Notes: generated by a model not told the origin, from the sequence alone. A stretch of 64,000 nt of DNA from Actinoallomurus spadix (GCF_024055725.1 NZ_JAMXMX010000006.1:300688-364687), one strand, 5' to 3'; numbered from the stretch's first letter, positions 18,310-26,317 are shown. Made by a program: numbers and translations.

Positions 18310-18624
18310 ATGACGGAGACGGACGGGAAACGGCGACCGCCCCTCGGCATGCGCGAGATCACCGCCGTCGGCAGCGGGCTCGGCACCTTCATCCTCGTCG
18401 ACTCGATCATGATGTACTCCGCCCTGGAGATGAACCTCTCCGGCGGCAAGGACTTCAGCCTGCTGGCCCAGGCGCTGGCGCTGCTCCTGCTGGCGTTCGG
18501 GCTCGGCGGCTTCCTGGCCTGGAAGATGACCGGCTTCACCCGGCTGTACGGCGTCGGGCTGATGTGCGGCTGGACCTTCATGACGCTGTTCTCGCTCGGC
18601 TTCTGCACCGGGCTGAACTCCTGA
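18310..18624 (+). CDS. Hypothetical membrane protein, 104 aa
   Basis: No named family is recognised. Three hydrophobic segments are visible (about residues 19-40, 48-68 and 78-98), with a short polar N-terminus MTETDGKRRPPLGMREI. It ends two bases before the convergent MarR gene. The function is unknown. Confidence 0.6.
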   Translation: MTETDGKRRPPLGMREITAVGSGLGTFILVDSIMMYSALEMNLSGGKDFSLLAQALALLLLAFGLGGFLAWKMTGFTRLYGVGLMCGWTFMTLFSLGFCTGLNS

Positions 18625-18626
18625 GC

Positions 18627-19088
18627 TCAGCGCGCCTTGGCGACCTGCTCGGCCACGGCGCTGAACGCCCGGCCGACCGCCTTCAGGTCATCGGGGTCGA
18701 TGACATCGATGAAGTACTCCCGTACGGTGGCGACGTGATCGCGCGCGGCCTGCTCCAGGAAGGCGAAACCCTTCTCGGTGAGCTCGGCGTTGACGCCGCG
18801 CTTGTCGTCGCCGCAGGTGCCGCGCGAGACGAGACCCTTGCACTCCAGGCGGGCCACCGTGTGGGAGAGACGGCTCCGTGACTGGCTCGCGTACTCCGCC
18901 AGCTCGGCCATGCGCAGCCGCCGCTCGGGGGCCTCGGACAGCCGTACGAGGATCTCGTACTCGGCGGTGGTCAGGCCGTGCTTGGCCTTGAGGTCCCGGT
19001 CGAGGAGATCGGCCAGCCGGACGCTGCCCTCGATGTAGGCGCGCCAGTCACGCTGTTGGGCCGCATCGAGCCAGCGCGGTTCGCTCAT
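18627..19088 (-). CDS. MarR-family transcriptional regulator (pirin neighbour)
   Basis: This 153-aa winged-helix regulator has the recognition region MAELAEYASQSRSRLSHTVA (about residues 61-80) followed by the wing DDKRGVNAELTEKG. It is divergent from the pirin gene. The 145-bp gap contains two TTGAA-N2-TTCAA sites, one beside each start, which are good candidates for its operators. It therefore probably represses itself and pirin. The Cys in RGTCGDDKRG next to the wing might sense oxidants, but that is inference. Confidence 0.88.
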   Translation of the reverse strand: MSEPRWLDAAQQRDWRAYIEGSVRLADLLDRDLKAKHGLTTAEYEILVRLSEAPERRLRMAELAEYASQSRSRLSHTVARLECKGLVSRGTCGDDKRGVNAELTEKGFAFLEQAARDHVATVREYFIDVIDPDDLKAVGRAFSAVAEQVAKAR

Positions 19089-19108
19089 GTTTCGATTGTA
19101 CAGGTTGA

Positions 19109-19120
19109 TTGAATTTTCAA
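19109..19120. promoter_or_regulatory. Candidate MarR operator, proximal to the marR start
   Basis: The site reads TTGAATTTTCAA (TTGAA, two bases, TTCAA), 21 bp upstream of the MarR start. A second site of the same form is at 19185-19196. Confidence 0.6.
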
Positions 19121-19184
19121 CAAGTTTCGGCTAGGGTGACGATCTGCTCCCGCGGCGTATCGGCGTGAAGGCTCGACGGAATAG

Positions 19185-19196
19185 TTGAAACTTCAA
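19185..19196. promoter_or_regulatory. Candidate MarR operator, proximal to the pirin start
   Basis: The site reads TTGAAACTTCAA, the same TTGAA-N2-TTCAA layout as the copy at 19109-19120. The flanks agree too, since GATTGAA and its complement TTCAATC occur in both. It lies 38 bp before the pirin start. Confidence 0.6.
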
Positions 19197-19233
19197 TCAC
19201 GTTGCAGGGGTCGTACCGACCGAGGAGGTTCCG

Positions 19234-20232
19234 ATGCCCGCCGTGACCGCAGACCCGTTGACCTTGACCCGACTGCCCCGCCTGCCCCAACAGGACACCG
19301 CCTGGCGGCCGGTGGCCAAGGTCGTCACCGCCTCCAAGCACCTGGAGGGGGAGGGCTTCCAGGTCCGCCGGCCGTTCCCCGGCATGGACCTGTCACTGGC
19401 CGACCCCTTCCTCCTGCTCGACCACATGGGCGCGGTGGAGTACGCCCCGGGCGAGGCGAAGGGCACGCCCTGGCATCCGCACCGCGGCTTCGAGACCGTG
19501 ACCTACGTCATCGACGGCGCCTTCCAGCACCGGGACACCACCGGAGGCGGCGGCCTGATCACCGACGGCGCGACCCAATGGATGACCGCCGGAAGCGGGC
19601 TGCAGCACATCGAACAGCCCACGCCCGAACTCGTCGCCAAGGGCGGCCTCTTCCACGGCGTGCAGCTGTGGGTGAACCTGCCGCGCGCCCAGAAACGAGT
19701 GCCGCCGCGGTACCAGGACATCGAGTCCCGTGACGTGGCCCTGCTGTCGAGCGACGACGGCTCGTCCGTCGTCCGCGTCATCGCGGGCGAACTGGCCGGG
19801 CACCGAGGACCCGGCATCACGTACACACCGATCACCTACCTGCACGCGACGGTCGCGCCCGGCGCACGGCTCACCCTGCCGTGGCCGCGTGACTTCAACG
19901 CCCTCGTGTACGCCCTGTCGGGCCGTGGCCAGGCGGGGCCGGACGGGCGGCCGGTGGACGAGGGACAGCTCGCGGTCTTCGGCGCGGGCGACGCGCTGAC
20001 CGTCACCGCGGCCGGCTCGCAGCCCCTCGCCGGCCGGAACGGCTGGGAGATCCTCGTCCTGGGCGGCCTGCCGATCCGCGAGCCGATCGCGCGGTACGGC
20101 CCGTTCGTGATGAACACCCGCCAGGAGATCATCGAGGCGTTCGAGGACTTCCAGGCCGGCCGGATGGGCACCGTCCCCGCCGAGCGGGTCCCTCACCGCA
20201 GCGCCGCAGACGAACCCCTGCCCCGGAGCTGA
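19234..20232 (+). CDS. Pirin family bicupin protein
   Basis: This 332-aa pirin has an N-terminal cupin (about residues 35-145) with the metal-binding His cluster HPHRGFETVTYVIDG, later QHRD and GLQHIEQP, and a C-terminal cupin (about 185-290). Pirins can show quercetin dioxygenase activity or act as redox-sensitive regulators; the role here is unknown. The start has a GGAGG site at 19225-19229. Divergent transcription with MarR and shared operator-like sites suggest induction by an aromatic or oxidising compound. Confidence 0.92.
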   Translation: MPAVTADPLTLTRLPRLPQQDTAWRPVAKVVTASKHLEGEGFQVRRPFPGMDLSLADPFLLLDHMGAVEYAPGEAKGTPWHPHRGFETVTYVIDGAFQHRDTTGGGGLITDGATQWMTAGSGLQHIEQPTPELVAKGGLFHGVQLWVNLPRAQKRVPPRYQDIESRDVALLSSDDGSSVVRVIAGELAGHRGPGITYTPITYLHATVAPGARLTLPWPRDFNALVYALSGRGQAGPDGRPVDEGQLAVFGAGDALTVTAAGSQPLAGRNGWEILVLGGLPIREPIARYGPFVMNTRQEIIEAFEDFQAGRMGTVPAERVPHRSAADEPLPRS

Positions 20233-20235
20233 GCC

Positions 20236-20799
20236 GCGATCCCGGGCCTGGCTGCGATCCTGGTTCTCCTGCTGCCGTCCCTCTAGGTCGCGGCCGTCAT
20301 CGGCGAGCGACTCTTCCACGAGGTGGCCCCGCAGCATTTCGGCAACCTGGGACGGTCGCTGTTCACGATGTTCACGGTGCTCACGGTCGAGAACTGGCCG
20401 AGCGTCGCCGGGGACGTCATGGCGAGGGAACCACTGGCCTGGATCTTCTTCGTCACGTTCATCGTGGTCACGGCGTTCTTCATCCTCAACTCGCTCATCG
20501 GTGTGATCGTGTCCTCGATGCAGAGCGAGGTCGACTCCTCGCGCTGGGAAGAGGATCAGGAACTGGAACTGGAACAGCACACCGAACTGATGAACGAGAT
20601 CCGGGCGCTCAGCGAGAAGGTCGACCGCCTCATGGCCGAGTCCTCGACCACCGCGGACCGGAATCCGTCCCAGAGTGCGAACGCGTCGAACGAGATAGGC
20701 GCGCGACCGAACGGGATAGGCGAGGCCGGCCGACGCCTGACCCCACGCCATTCGCGATCCGCCCCCGGTGCCCCGGCCAGCGCCTTGCCGTCGCTCTGA
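20236..20799 (+). pseudogene. Remnant of a bacterial voltage-gated sodium channel (pore half only)
   Basis: Reading one frame from 20236 gives AIPGLAAILVLLLPSL, a TAG stop at 20284-20286, then VAAVIGERLFHE, the pore helix and filter FTMFTVLTVENWPS, and the S6 helix FVTFIVVTAFFILNSLIGVI. A charged cytoplasmic helix follows (about 20520-20650). This is the S5-pore-S6-tail half of a NaChBac/NavAb-type channel, with the filter TVENW standing where NavAb has TLESW. The voltage sensor S1-S4 is missing because the pirin gene occupies its place, and S5 carries the stop. A GTG at 20323 could still start pore helix plus S6 only. Confidence 0.75.
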
Positions 20800-20832
20800 C
20801 CACCTCGCCGCCGATGTGGCCACTACGCCGTC
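20798..20832 (-). repeat. Dispersed intergenic repeat, copy 1
   Basis: On the minus strand this 35-bp stretch contains GTGGCCACATCGGCGGCGAG, nearly the same as part of 28786-28820 (about 23 of 26 positions identical). Both copies lie in gene-poor or degraded sequence. Confidence 0.45.
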
Positions 20833-20924
20833 ATAGCGGACCGCACGCTGTACCTTTTGCCCTATCCGGGCCGCAACAACGGTGGCAAGGAGCTCAGATT
20901 GACGGCAAGGTCCCGGCTCGGCCG

Positions 20925-21098
20925 CCGCTGCCTTGGCTCGCTGCCACCCGGCACCCCGGCCAGCGACTCGTCGCTCTCGCTCACCTGCTGTTCGGCGCGT
21001 TGTGGCAGGCGGGTCTGGTCGTCGCGGTGGCGCCGGATCGGCGGGCGGCGATGGCCGACGCGCTCGACGGCATGATCGATACTTTGTTCGACGTCTAG
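20925..21098 (+). pseudogene. C-terminal remnant of a TetR-family regulator
   Basis: The last 45 or so codons before the TAG at 21098 read HLLFGALWQAGLVVAVA... and end ALDGMIDTLFDV. This matches the final two helices of the ligand domain of TetR-family repressors. No HTH domain precedes it; the upstream sequence in the frame is Arg/Pro-rich noise. It is most likely a leftover gene end. Confidence 0.5.
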
Positions 21099-21147
21099 CG
21101 GGCGTTCCGCTGACGGGCCCGCTCGGGTGCGCTACCGTGGCAGGACT

Positions 21148-21163
21148 TCGAACACAGGTTCGA
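21148..21163. promoter_or_regulatory. LexA-type SOS box
   Basis: TCGAACACAGGTTCGA is a perfect match to the actinobacterial LexA operator TCGAAC-N4-GTTCGA. It lies 37 bp before the GTG at 21200 and 157 bp before the preferred start (21320) of the AAA ATPase gene. Confidence 0.7.
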
Positions 21164-21319
21164 CATTCTGGATGCGCACGTCTTGAGGAGGCGGGGCCGG
21201 TGGCGATCCTCACCGCTCCGGTGGCGACGCGGTGCCGGCCGCGCCGCCGCGCGACACGCCGTAGCACTTTCTACGGAAATCTACGGCCGCAGCTATATCG
21301 GCTCATAGAGTCCGAGAGC

Positions 21320-22510
21320 GTGGACCCCGTGCGCAATCCGTACGCCCCCGGCGCGGGGCAGCGGCCCCCAGAGCTCACCGGCCGCGACCGCGAGCTGCGA
21401 CAGTTCGAGGTCGTCCTCGAACGTGTCGCGCACGGCCGCCCCGAGCGCAGCATGATCCTGACCGGCCTGCGCGGCGTGGGCAAGACCGTGCTGCTCAACA
21501 CGTTCCGGTCGATGGCGATTCAGCGGCTGTGGGGGACGGGCAAGATCGAGGCGCGCCCCGATCAGTCGATCCGCCGCCCCGTGGCCTCCGCCCTGCACAT
21601 GGCCGTACGGGAGCTGGCGCCCCGGCACCGCGCGCCCGACCGCATCGAGGGGTTCCTCGGGGTGCTGAAGGCGTTCGCGCAGGCCGAGACCGAGCCGGTC
21701 AAGGGCAAGGCCGTGCCGCGCCGGTGGAATCCCGGCATCGACGTGCCCGCCGCGCGGGGCCGGGCCGACTCCGGCGACCTGGAGATCGACCTGACCGAGC
21801 TGTTCGTGGACGCGGCGTCGGTCGCCACCGACCTCGGGGTGGGCATCGCGCTGTTCGTCGACGAGATGCAGGACATTCCGGCCGATGACGTGTCGGCGCT
21901 GTGCGCGGCCTGCCACGAGCTGTCCCAGAGCGGCGGTCCGCTGATCGTGGTCGGGGCGGGGCTGCCGCACCTGCCCGCGGTGCTGTCGGCCAGCAAGTCC
22001 TACTCCGAGCGTCTCTTCCGGTACGCCCGCATCGACCGGCTCGACCGGTCCGCCGCCGATCTGGCGTTGCTGGCCCCGGCCGAGCGGGAGGGCGTGACCT
22101 TCACCCCGGACGCCCTCGACGCGCTCTACCAGGCGGCCGACGGCTATCCCTACTTCGTCCAGGCGTACGGCAAGGTCGCCTGGGACATCGCGCCCGAGAC
22201 CCCGATCAGCGCGGACGACATCAAGGTCGCGGCCCCGGAGGCGGAGGGGGAGCTGGCGGTCGGTTTCTTCGGCAGCCGGTACGAACGGGCGACCCCGGCC
22301 GAGCGGGACTACATGCGGGCCATGGCGTCGCTGGGCGACGACCCGGTGCCGACCTCCACCGTCGCCGAGGAGCTGGGGCGCAAGCCGTCGAGCCTCTCGC
22401 CGGCCCGCGACGGCCTGATCAAGAAGGGGCTGATCTACAGCGCGGAGCGCGGTCTGGTCGCCTTCACGGTGCCGCACTTCGGGCATTTCCTCAGGTCCCA
22501 GCCGGTCTGA
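21320..22510 (+). CDS. AAA ATPase with C-terminal winged helix
   Basis: This 396-aa ORC/Cdc6-like ATPase has Walker A GLRGVGKTVLL (about residues 49-59), Walker B ALFVDEMQDIP (about 176-186), a lid region, and a C-terminal winged-helix segment (VAEELGRKPSSLSPARDGLIKKGLIY; described here in two parts, VAEELGRKPSS and LIKKGLIYS). The usual family start is VDPVRNPYAPGAGQRPPEL at 21320. A GTG at 21200 in the same frame has a better ribosome site (GAGGAG at 21185-21190) and sits just after the SOS box, so a 40-residue longer form is possible. Such ATPases are common in actinobacteria and their target is unknown. Confidence 0.8.
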   Translation: MDPVRNPYAPGAGQRPPELTGRDRELRQFEVVLERVAHGRPERSMILTGLRGVGKTVLLNTFRSMAIQRLWGTGKIEARPDQSIRRPVASALHMAVRELAPRHRAPDRIEGFLGVLKAFAQAETEPVKGKAVPRRWNPGIDVPAARGRADSGDLEIDLTELFVDAASVATDLGVGIALFVDEMQDIPADDVSALCAACHELSQSGGPLIVVGAGLPHLPAVLSASKSYSERLFRYARIDRLDRSAADLALLAPAEREGVTFTPDALDALYQAADGYPYFVQAYGKVAWDIAPETPISADDIKVAAPEAEGELAVGFFGSRYERATPAERDYMRAMASLGDDPVPTSTVAEELGRKPSSLSPARDGLIKKGLIYSAERGLVAFTVPHFGHFLRSQPV

Positions 22511-22544
22511 CGTCGTATACCGGTCTCTTGCGCACGCACTAGAG

Positions 22545-22659
22545 AGGCGTAGACGGTCCGATCGAGCGTCGAGCGGAATCTACGCCTGTCTAGCCGCATC
22601 GTTAGAGAGCCCTAGAGAACGATCGAGAGTCGGCTCGAGCTCTTTCTAGCGTTCTCTAG
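22545..22659. repeat. CTAG-rich region with two nested inverted repeats
   Basis: Arms AGGCGTAGA (22545-22553) and TCTACGCCT (22579-22587) are perfect complements. So are CTAGAGAACG (22612-22621) and CGTTCTCTAG (22650-22659). Five CTAG tetramers occur between 22538 and 22660. CTAG is normally rare in bacterial DNA, so the cluster stands out. It separates the ATPase gene from the AraC remnant. Confidence 0.55.
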
Positions 22660-22737
22660 CCGAGAGCGAAGAGTCCGCTATACGTCGGCAGAGACGCCGA
22701 GGAGGTCGGCGGTGCGCAGGACCCGCGCGAACCGGCC

Positions 22738-23022
22738 GTGGTGCAGGTGGCGGACCTCGCGAGACGGTCCGGTACGGCGCCGCGGACGTTCGCCCGGCAC
22801 TTCACGCAGCCGGCCGGCACCACGCCCGCGCACTGGCTGATCCGGCAGCGCGTCGCCGAGGCGCAGCGGCTGCTGGAGACCACCGACCTGGCGGTCGAGC
22901 AGGTGGCGGCCCGCACCGGGTTCGGCACCGCCACCATGCTCCGCCGCCACTTCGCCCGCGTCGTCGGCGTCCCGCCCACGAGTTACCGCCGGACGTTCGC
23001 CGGGTCCCCGGCCGGCGCGTAG
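22738..23022 (+). pseudogene. AraC-family DNA-binding domain without its sensor domain
   Basis: The 94 codons from GTG 22738 encode both HTH motifs of an AraC/GlxA-type regulator (VADLARRSGTAPRTFARHF and VEQVAARTGFGTATMLRRHF) and end shortly after. The N-terminal sensor (DJ-1/PfpI-like in this subfamily) is missing, and the sequence upstream has no matching remnant. The end overlaps the convergent monooxygenase gene by 40 bp. It may be a 5'-truncated gene; a functional minimal regulator cannot be excluded. Confidence 0.6.
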
Positions 23023-24158
23023 TCCTTCAGCGTCAGCGAGCGGGCCACCTCCGTGAGGCGCGCGATGGCGTCGTCCGCGTCGCCGGCCGTCTCCAGACGG
23101 TCTCGGTCGTCGACCAGCGCGAGCGCCTGGTTCTGGGCGACGAAGTCCCGCAGTTCCGCCTCGTACGCCGCGAACCCGGCCTCGTGGTCGCCGCCGGCCG
23201 CCGCCAGCTCCCCCGCCAGGACGTACGCGCCGACGAGGGCCATGCTCGTCCCCTGCCCCGACATCGGCGACCCGCAGTAGCCGGCGTCGCCCAGCAGCAC
23301 GACCCGGCCGCGCGACCAGCGGCCCATGTGGATCTGGACCATGGCGTCGAAGTAGAAGTCCGGCGCGTCCCACACGTACTTCAGCGCGGTCGGGAAGATC
23401 CACACGTCGCCGACATTGTCGGCCAGGAGCCGCTTCTGCGCCTCGATGTCCTGGTAGTCGTAGTCCAGCGGCTCCTCGGACGCGAAGCCGACGTACACCC
23501 GCACCTCGGCGTTGCCGCGGGCGCTCATCACCCCGCCGCCGACGCCGTCCTCCATGCAGAAGGTCTGCCAGCGGTCGAGCCCGAGGAAGTTCGGCGCGGT
23601 GTAGACCCCGATGTACATCCCGAGGTGGCGGATGAAGTCCGTCTCGGGGCCGAAGACCAGCCTGCGGACGTTCGAGTGCAGCCCGTCGGCGCCCACGACC
23701 AGGTCGTACGACCGCGCGGCGCCGCTCTCGAACGTGACGTGCGCGCCCTCCTCGTCCTGGGCGATCGCGGCGATCGAGTCGTTGAATAGGTACTCCACCC
23801 GGTCCCCCACGGCCTCCCGCAGCAGAACGACCAGGTCGTCGCGCATGAGCTCGACGTCGGGACCGTCGAGGACGCCCCCGGTGAGCGTCCGCTCGGTGCT
23901 GGAGTACAGCTCCTTGCCGGTGCCGTCGACCAACGACGAGCCGCGCATATCCGTCTTGAGCCGGCGGAGGTCCGCCACGATGCCCATCCGCTCGGCGACG
24001 TCCAGCGCCGTGCCGCGTACGTCGATCGCCTGACCGCCGGGCCGGGGCTCCGCGGCCCGCTCCACGACCGTCACGTCGAAGCCGTACCGGTCCAGCCAGT
24101 ACGCCTGCGCCAGACCCGCGATGCCGGCACCGGAGATGAGGACGGGTGTGTTCCGCAT
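22983..24158 (-). CDS. FAD-dependent monooxygenase (PHBH family)
   Basis: This 391-aa flavoprotein of the p-hydroxybenzoate-hydroxylase/TetX group hydroxylates an aromatic or polyketide substrate using NAD(P)H and oxygen. It has the dinucleotide-binding GAGIAGLAQAYWLDRYG (about residues 9-25), the DG motif YDLVVGADGLHSNVRRL (about 151-167) and the second FAD site VVLLGDAGYCGSPMSGQG (about 285-302), all in their usual order. The start at 24158 gives MRNTPVLISGAGI. The neighbouring AraC remnant may once have regulated it, since the two converge. The substrate is unknown. Confidence 0.9.
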   Translation of the reverse strand: MRNTPVLISGAGIAGLAQAYWLDRYGFDVTVVERAAEPRPGGQAIDVRGTALDVAERMGIVADLRRLKTDMRGSSLVDGTGKELYSSTERTLTGGVLDGPDVELMRDDLVVLLREAVGDRVEYLFNDSIAAIAQDEEGAHVTFESGAARSYDLVVGADGLHSNVRRLVFGPETDFIRHLGMYIGVYTAPNFLGLDRWQTFCMEDGVGGGVMSARGNAEVRVYVGFASEEPLDYDYQDIEAQKRLLADNVGDVWIFPTALKYVWDAPDFYFDAMVQIHMGRWSRGRVVLLGDAGYCGSPMSGQGTSMALVGAYVLAGELAAAGGDHEAGFAAYEAELRDFVAQNQALALVDDRDRLETAGDADDAIARLTEVARSLTLKDYAPAGDPANVRR

Positions 24159-24303
24159 GAGAGGACTCCCTGAGACTCGGATCGGCGCGGTACCCCCCGC
24201 GCCGATCCGACTGTCGCGCCCGGCGCGCACCGGACGCTGACGCTCCGCTGGCAGTGCCTGACACGCGCGTCTCAGCGCCCGGCGCGCCTGTGTCGGCGCG
24301 CCG

Positions 24304-25239
24304 TCAGCGCCTCCCGGCGAGGCCGCCAACGCGGGACGTTCCGGTGGCACCGCCTGGGTGGGGCGTCTCGGCAGAGCGGTCTCGGCGGGGCCGCCTGGGC
24401 GGGGACGTCTCGGCGGGGCCGCGCGTGCGCCGGCGTCCACAGACGGGACTGTGCACACGCTGCGGTCCGGAGTCGTCGTCCTGGTGCTCCCATCCCGAGC
24501 TCCACGCCACGCCGGCGCGTACGGCCGCCGGTCCCCCGTCGACCGGGACGGCGAACACGACCTCGACCGGCCGGCCGTCGACCTCCCCGGGGTAGACGAG
24601 ATAGCGGTGGCAGAGCTCCCGCCACACGTCGGTGGGCTCGGCCGAGGTGAGGGACGCGGCGTGCTCGCGCCACGCGGCGCTCGGCCGCAGCGCGGCGTAC
24701 GTCGCGTCGAGGGGAACGTCGCGCAGCTCGCACGGGACCGGATGCAGCCGGCGTTCGACCGCGGCCGCCACCTCGGGGGAGAGCGCCAGGAACGCCAGGC
24801 AGTCCGCGGCCAGCAGCGCCGCGGACCGGCCGTCCGCCGAGGCGAGGATCTGCGCGCCGGTCTCGTGCACCCCGGCCGCCAGGATCGCCGCCCCGGTCAG
24901 CACCCCGGCCCGTACGACCCCCAGCCGGCGGGCGGGCCCCGCGCTGAACCGGCCGAAACAGCCGCACGCCTGCCCGGAGCCGCTGTGCACGAGGTCGGCG
25001 ACGACGGACGTGGCGGTCGCGAAGAACACCACGCTCGCCAGCCGTACCGCGAACATCGAGGTCGTCAGCAGCAGGACGCCGAGCAGCGCCTCGCCGGCCG
25101 CGAGGGCCAGGGTGACGGCCCCGTCACGGTACCGGGCGGGGACCTGCGCACGGCCGCGGGGGAGCGCCTTGCCGGCCGCCGCGGCGAGGAGCACGGCGGC
25201 CAGGAACGGGATCTGTACCTCGCGGAACAGCTCGGTCAT
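24304..25239 (-). CDS. MauE/DoxX-like redox-associated membrane protein
   Basis: This 311-aa protein begins with a four-helix MauE-type membrane domain (about residues 8-150), including a periplasm-facing Cys pair in QACGCFGRF. MauE-like proteins support disulphide formation or maturation of secreted redox proteins. Residues about 160-270 form a soluble domain I do not recognise, and the last 45 residues are Arg/Pro-rich low complexity. The ATG at 25239 overlaps the stop of a 46-codon leader (ATGA) and has AAGGAGG just upstream. It is downstream of the double-psi-barrel gene and likely cotranscribed. Both partners carry Cys, which fits a joint role in a secreted redox process (inference). Confidence 0.7.
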   Translation of the reverse strand: MTELFREVQIPFLAAVLLAAAAGKALPRGRAQVPARYRDGAVTLALAAGEALLGVLLLTTSMFAVRLASVVFFATATSVVADLVHSGSGQACGCFGRFSAGPARRLGVVRAGVLTGAAILAAGVHETGAQILASADGRSAALLAADCLAFLALSPEVAAAVERRLHPVPCELRDVPLDATYAALRPSAAWREHAASLTSAEPTDVWRELCHRYLVYPGEVDGRPVEVVFAVPVDGGPAAVRAGVAWSSGWEHQDDDSGPQRVHSPVCGRRRTRGPAETSPPRRPRRDRSAETPHPGGATGTSRVGGLAGRR

Positions 25240-25376
25240 GAAGCCTCCTTCGTCGGCCTCATGACCAAGGTGCCGTACTGATCGATTCCCTCGCTTCGCT
25301 CGGTCATGGGAGCCTCCTTCGTCGGCCTCATGACCAGGGTGCGGTACTGATCGATTCCCTCGCTTCGCTCGGTCAT
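25236..25376 (-). CDS. 46-aa leader peptide made of two 23-residue repeats
   Basis: The frame reads two near-identical halves, each beginning MTERSEGIDQY and ending LVMRPTKEA followed by P or S. Its start overlaps the stop of the upstream barrel gene (ATGA), and its stop overlaps the start of the MauE gene (ATGA), so ribosomes could pass through all three genes. Each half ends with AAGGAGG, so the second copy and MauE both have strong ribosome sites. The peptide may be a by-product of a duplication of the MauE ribosome-site region rather than a functional product. No known peptide family is recognised. Confidence 0.4.
   Translation of the reverse strand: MTERSEGIDQYRTLVMRPTKEAPMTERSEGIDQYGTLVMRPTKEAS
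25239..25376 (-). repeat. Tandem duplication of a 69-nt unit
   Basis: Unit 1 is 25308-25376 and unit 2 is 25240-25307 (68 nt, one base shorter at the junction with the MauE start). They differ at only a few positions. Each includes the sequence ATGACCGAGCGAAGCGAGGG and an AAGGAGG ribosome site. The one-base loss puts MauE in a different frame from the leader. Confidence 0.8.
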
Positions 25377-26317
25377 GGGCGGTCCACTCGTACCGTGACG
25401 TTGAAGCATCCGGCGTCCAGGTCGCCGCCCAGATCGACGAAGGCGCTCCTCGACAGCTCGACCACCCGTCCGCGTGGGGACGTCCCGCACCGGACACAGC
25501 GGTCACAGAAGCGCGCCGCGAGACAGCCGCACTCGATGACGGGCACGGGCGCCTCCTGGCCGGTGCACTCGTTGCGGACCCGCACCTCGCTGCCCAGGGA
25601 GAGGTACGGCAGCCGGGTCACCGGGCCGGTGCCGCAGCCGCCGCCGTCACCGTACGGGTCCAGGGCGGGGTACGCCGCGCCGCGCACGCCGTCGGGGTGG
25701 TCGAACCAGGTGGCCGTGCCGCGCAGGATCCGCACGGATTCGGCCTCCCGGCGCGAAGCGGGCTCGATCGCGTGCGGCGCCGGCTGGGGCGACGTGTGCG
25801 CGGGCCGCAGCCCGAGGATCTCGTGCCCCCGCCGGACGCCGATGACGTCCAGCAGCGAACCCGGCTCGAGCCGCGGGTGACGCACCTGCACCCGGCGCAT
25901 CGCCTGGGCGGGCACGGTCACGGTGAGCCGTCCGCGATGCGGCCCGGCGTCGACCTCGAACACGTCACCGGTGCGCTTGGTGATCACGCCGGTGACCCGT
26001 GCGATGTCGACCCAGATCTGCTCCGCGGCCAGCCCGCCGGACGCGGCCGGGCGTACGACCGCGTGCCGTCCGGGACGCAGCGCCGCGAGCTCGGCGCGGC
26101 CGTCGTACCAGATGGAGACGGTCGCCGACATGGGCAGCCGCACTTCGGAGCCGTCCGCCAGGGCGAGCGTGAGAACGTGCGGGCTGGCATCGACGATCAC
26201 CCCTTCCAGCGCGCGCCGCGGCCAAAGGTCTTCTTCTTCCGGATAACGCGGCGGGTCGCCCGACACCACCGCCCGGAGCCTGCGTCGGCGGTGCATTAAA
26301 TCGCGGGAAGGCAGCAT
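25373..26317 (-). CDS. Protein with C-terminal double-psi beta-barrel-like domain
   Basis: This 314-aa protein starts from the ATG at 26317, which has GGAG at a good distance (an ATG at 26335 is also possible). The N-terminal half (about residues 30-190) is beta-rich with no named family. The C-terminal half has GTATWFDHPDGVRGAAYPAL, LGSEVRVRNECTG, an internal CGCLAARFCDRCVRCG Cys cluster, and VVELSRSAFVDLGGDLDAGC. This is the layout of RlpA/expansin-like double-psi barrels, which bind cell-wall glycans. A signal peptide is not evident. It is followed by the leader peptide and MauE with start-stop overlaps, suggesting one functional unit. Confidence 0.6.
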   Translation of the reverse strand: MLPSRDLMHRRRRLRAVVSGDPPRYPEEEDLWPRRALEGVIVDASPHVLTLALADGSEVRLPMSATVSIWYDGRAELAALRPGRHAVVRPAASGGLAAEQIWVDIARVTGVITKRTGDVFEVDAGPHRGRLTVTVPAQAMRRVQVRHPRLEPGSLLDVIGVRRGHEILGLRPAHTSPQPAPHAIEPASRREAESVRILRGTATWFDHPDGVRGAAYPALDPYGDGGGCGTGPVTRLPYLSLGSEVRVRNECTGQEAPVPVIECGCLAARFCDRCVRCGTSPRGRVVELSRSAFVDLGGDLDAGCFNVTVRVDRP

